From Streptomyces roseifaciens (lineage in GTDB: Bacteria; Actinomycetota; Actinomycetes; Streptomycetales; Streptomycetaceae), in contig NZ_LNBE01000003.1 of NCBI RefSeq assembly GCF_001445655.1, forward strand, positions 1,098,530-1,162,529: a stretch of DNA of 64,000 nucleotides, given 5' to 3'. Position numbers and translations under genes: made by a program. Every line of letters begins with the position of its first letter. The first letter of the stretch is position 1. This document shows, in pieces, positions 61,968 through 64,000 of the stretch. The notes under the pieces are model-generated. The model had not been told where the DNA came from. It ran no database searches and saw only the letters and a list, made by a program, of their open reading frames with translations.

Positions 61968-63173
61968 TCAGTGCCGCGGTCCGAGGACCACCGGCAGCGA
62001 CCGGACGGCGAGGGGCAGCAGTTCGCTGCTGTGCTCGATCTCCTCGGGCGGCACGGCCGGCGCGATGCCGGGGAACGCCGCGAGCAGCCGCGCGACGCCC
62101 ACGCTCAGCTCGGCCACGGCGAGATCGGCGGCGGGGCAGGCGTGCCGGCCGGCGCCGAAGGCGATGGCGCGGTCGGCGATCCGGGCGACGTCGAGGACGT
62201 CGGGGTCGGGGAAGGCCTCCGGGTCGCGGGAGGCGGCCGCCACCAGCGGCAGCACCGCCTCCCCGGCGGCGATGCGGCCGCCGGAGAGGACCACGTCCTC
62301 GGTGGCGACCCGCAGCAGCCCGTCGTGGGTGGAGGGGTAGAAGCGCAGCAGTTCCCACACGGCCACCGGGACGAGGGCCGGGTCGCCGGCCAGCCGGGCG
62401 GCGAGGCCGGGGGAGGAGAGCACGCCGAAGAGGTGGCGGGCCAGGAGGTCCCGGATGGTGACGAAGCCGGAGATGATCAGGCCGTGGAGGAGCAGCGTGC
62501 GGTCCTCGTCGGTCAGGCTCCCGGCGTCGTCCCGCAGGTCCGAGGCGAGGAGCGCGTCGGCGACGCTGTCGCCGGGCCTGGCCCGCCGGTCGGCGAGCAG
62601 ATCGCCCAGGGCCTTCCCCAGCCGGTCGCGGGCGGCGGCCAGGTCCTCCTCCGCGGCCCCCCGGGGCAGCAGCAGGAGCTCCACGTCGGAGGTGACGGAC
62701 CGCCAGCGGTCACCGGGCAGCCCGAGCAACTCACAGGTGACGCGGCCGGCGAAGGGCGCGGTGTACGCCGTGACCAGGTCCACAGTGCCGGCCCCGGCGG
62801 GCAGCCCGCCGACGACGTCCTCGGCTATCTCCTCGATGCGCGGCACGAAGCGCGCGGCCCGCTCCGCGCCGAACGCGGCGGCCACCGGCCCCCGCAGCCG
62901 GGCGTGCTCGGGCGGGTCGAGGTCCACGATGCCCGAGCCCTGCGAGCGGCCGAAGCCCCGCCCGGGCAGCAGGGCGGCCCGGTGCCGGCTGAAGCGGTCG
63001 TCGGCCAGCACGGTCCGTACGTCCTCGTGGCGCAGGGCCAGGCGGATCCGCGCCCCGTCGGCGAGCCGGACCTCGGGAACGGGATCCTCGGCCAGGAGCT
63101 TCCCGAACGCGGGCGGGACCGTGCCCAGGGGGCCGGGCGGGAAGGGGAAGAGGGGCGGCACGCGGGAGGTCAT
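61968..63173 (-). CDS. mmcN: Cytochrome P450 (MmcN)
   Basis: About 401 residues. The heme loop is IAFGAGRHACPAADLAVAEL with C346. The ExxR pair is in VWELLRFYPSTHDGLLRVA, and IVDLDPPEHARLRGPVAAAF is the C-helix motif. The I-helix reads GLIISGFVTIRDLLARH: the usual acid before the conserved Thr is missing (G-F-V-T), which is unusual for oxygen activation. Class I bacterial type; no ferredoxin or reductase gene nearby. It may perform an oxidation on the aromatic ring or the bridge. The ATG overlaps the stop of the next gene (ATGA). Confidence 0.85.
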   Translation of the reverse strand: MTSRVPPLFPFPPGPLGTVPPAFGKLLAEDPVPEVRLADGARIRLALRHEDVRTVLADDRFSRHRAALLPGRGFGRSQGSGIVDLDPPEHARLRGPVAAAFGAERAARFVPRIEEIAEDVVGGLPAGAGTVDLVTAYTAPFAGRVTCELLGLPGDRWRSVTSDVELLLLPRGAAEEDLAAARDRLGKALGDLLADRRARPGDSVADALLASDLRDDAGSLTDEDRTLLLHGLIISGFVTIRDLLARHLFGVLSSPGLAARLAGDPALVPVAVWELLRFYPSTHDGLLRVATEDVVLSGGRIAAGEAVLPLVAAASRDPEAFPDPDVLDVARIADRAIAFGAGRHACPAADLAVAELSVGVARLLAAFPGIAPAVPPEEIEHSSELLPLAVRSLPVVLGPRH

Positions 63174-64000
63174 GCGGTCCGGCCCCCGTCGCCCCGCGCG
63201 ACGGTGCGCTCCGGCCCGGGCCAGGCGAAGTCCCGTCCCAGGACGATGTTGTCGAGCTGGTGCTCCACGACGATGTTGCCGCAGCCGTAGTCGTCGGCGA
63301 TCAGCTCCACGTCCTCGGCGGACACCAGGTGCGCCGGGTCCGACAGCAGCGCGGCGATGCCCCGGGCCGGTGCGAGGACTTCGAGGGCGAAGCCCCGGGC
63401 CACGTGCTGGCGGTGGGTGTGGGCGGCGGCGATGAGGAAGGTGTCGTCGGTGTCGCAGATCAGGTGCCACAGGGCCCGGGCCTGGAGGAAGCGGCGGGGG
63501 CGGTCGGTGAAGCGGCGGGCGGACACGAGAGCGGCGCCCTCCGCGCCCCGGCGCGTGCCGAGGGCGACCAGCCCGCGGTCCAGGTAGGGGACCTGCTCGG
63601 TGCGGTAGCTCATCAGGGGGGCGGGGTCGAAGGGCTGGGTGTCCTCCAGGCCGGCCCACGCGCGGACCAGGTGCGCCACCTCGTAGCCGAGGTGCCAGGG
63701 GTTGTCGAGGCGGCCCGGGGCGAAGAACCGGGCGCTGACGTCGGCGCAGGCCTCCCGCAGCTCCGTCAGGGCGGCTGTCTCCCCGGCGCCCTCGGGGGCC
63801 GTGCCCATCAGCGTGCGCGCCCGGGCCACCCACTGGAGCTGCTCGGCGATCCGCTCCGGCCGCACGCCGTTGAAGAAGTCCGAGGCCAGCGGCTCGGGCA
63901 GCTGCTCGGCGGCCTTGACGATGTCGGCCTCGTACGGTTCGGCCTCGCTGTACGGGTCGAGGCCCAGGCGCGCGGCGATGCGGCAGAACGCGGCCTCCTC
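63170..64000 (-). CDS. Degenerate IrrE/ImmA-type regulator, N-terminus outside the window
   Basis: The frame is open to the right edge, so at least 277 residues exist and the start lies beyond 64000. The visible part has GLDPYSEAEPYEADIVKAAE, a region where ImmA/IrrE proteins carry HExxH but which here reads RRFLQARALWHLICDTDD (no metal pair), then HVARGFALEVLAPARGIAAL and DVELIADDYGCGNIVVEHQL, which match the C-terminus of that family. It is coupled to mmcN (ATGA). It may be a non-proteolytic regulator or scaffold. The letter mmcO is not applied because I do not recall a matching product. Confidence 0.55.
   Translation of the reverse strand, partial: EEAAFCRIAARLGLDPYSEAEPYEADIVKAAEQLPEPLASDFFNGVRPERIAEQLQWVARARTLMGTAPEGAGETAALTELREACADVSARFFAPGRLDNPWHLGYEVAHLVRAWAGLEDTQPFDPAPLMSYRTEQVPYLDRGLVALGTRRGAEGAALVSARRFTDRPRRFLQARALWHLICDTDDTFLIAAAHTHRQHVARGFALEVLAPARGIAALLSDPAHLVSAEDVELIADDYGCGNIVVEHQLDNIVLGRDFAWPGPERTVARGDGGRTA

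Noticed and set aside
63170..63865. Terpene-synthase-like protein
   Set aside because: A D-rich stretch (CDTDD) at first suggested a terpene synthase, but there is no NSE motif. The flanking blocks (FALEVLAPARGIAAL, IADDYGCGNIVVEHQL) fit the IrrE/ImmA family end instead.
28427..64000. A polyketide or ansamycin cluster because of AHBA synthase
   Set aside because: No ketosynthase, acyltransferase, amide synthase or NRPS motif is found. The free ACP, glycosyltransferase and deacetylase fit the mitomycin type.
1..64000. CRISPR arrays
   Set aside because: No spaced direct-repeat series of the right size was seen. The repeats present are tandem heptamers, nonamers, a 14-bp duplication, and codon-level GGSPE repeats.

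Overview
The base composition (very high GC), codon use, GTG starts and gene families point to a Streptomyces chromosome. Nothing is similarity-searched; every call rests on motifs, lengths and gene order read from the window.

Layout. Positions 1-15006 look like ordinary Streptomyces chromosome: an FtsX permease, an RsbW-type kinase, a PLP enzyme, an SRPBCC protein, a DeoR/GlpR regulator, a multi-pass membrane hydrolase, a beta-helix/AAA ATPase, an Rv1733c-type membrane protein, a MOSC protein, a Pro/Gln-rich protein and gnd. About 15.0-26.5 kb is an accessory zone: an HTH-NTPase-TPR protein, an excisionase-type HTH protein, a NucS/DUF5655 nuclease, a transposase scrap, a GCS2 ligase, a class II tRNA-like element with an abnormal anticodon arm, a cobalamin-type radical SAM enzyme and a broken class A beta-lactamase. 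Two long perfect inverted repeats lie there.

From about 28 kb (perhaps 26.5 kb) to the right edge is a mitomycin-type biosynthetic locus. The anchor is an unmistakable 3-amino-5-hydroxybenzoate (AHBA) synthase (45610-46770), with aminodehydroquinate synthase (30704), aminodehydroquinate dehydratase (53707), RifM-type phosphatase (35595) and RifL-type oxidoreductase (38445). No polyketide synthase is present. Instead there are an acyl carrier protein (49070), an AHBA-activating ligase (40378), a family 2 glycosyltransferase (44607), a PIG-L deacetylase (43840), two radical SAM enzymes, an SDR, four luciferase-like/F420-type oxidoreductases, an Fe/2OG oxygenase, two BBE-like flavin oxidases, an aldehyde dehydrogenase and a P450. 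The order follows the mit/mmc nomenclature of the mitomycin C locus as I remember it: mitR-Q-P, then mitM to mitA, then mmcA to mmcN. mitN and mitO are not between mitM and mitP.

How it works together (known pathway logic plus inference). AHBA is made on the aminoshikimate route and activated by MitE onto the carrier MmcB. MitB glycosylates it with an aminosugar and MitC deacetylates it. The sugar-arene adduct is then cyclised and oxidised by the radical SAM, SDR, F420-type and flavin enzymes. Least explained are three alkaline-phosphatase-superfamily phosphodiesterases beside the carrier, an MtrA/DUF4346-carrier fusion (MmcE), a transglutaminase-like MitI and an SCP2-beta-lactamase fusion (MitL). 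The pathway regulator MitQ has a TTA codon at its start, which predicts bldA-dependent expression. The AHBA-pathway kinase, carbamoyltransferase, quinone O-methyltransferase and efflux gene are not in the window; the locus runs off the right edge.
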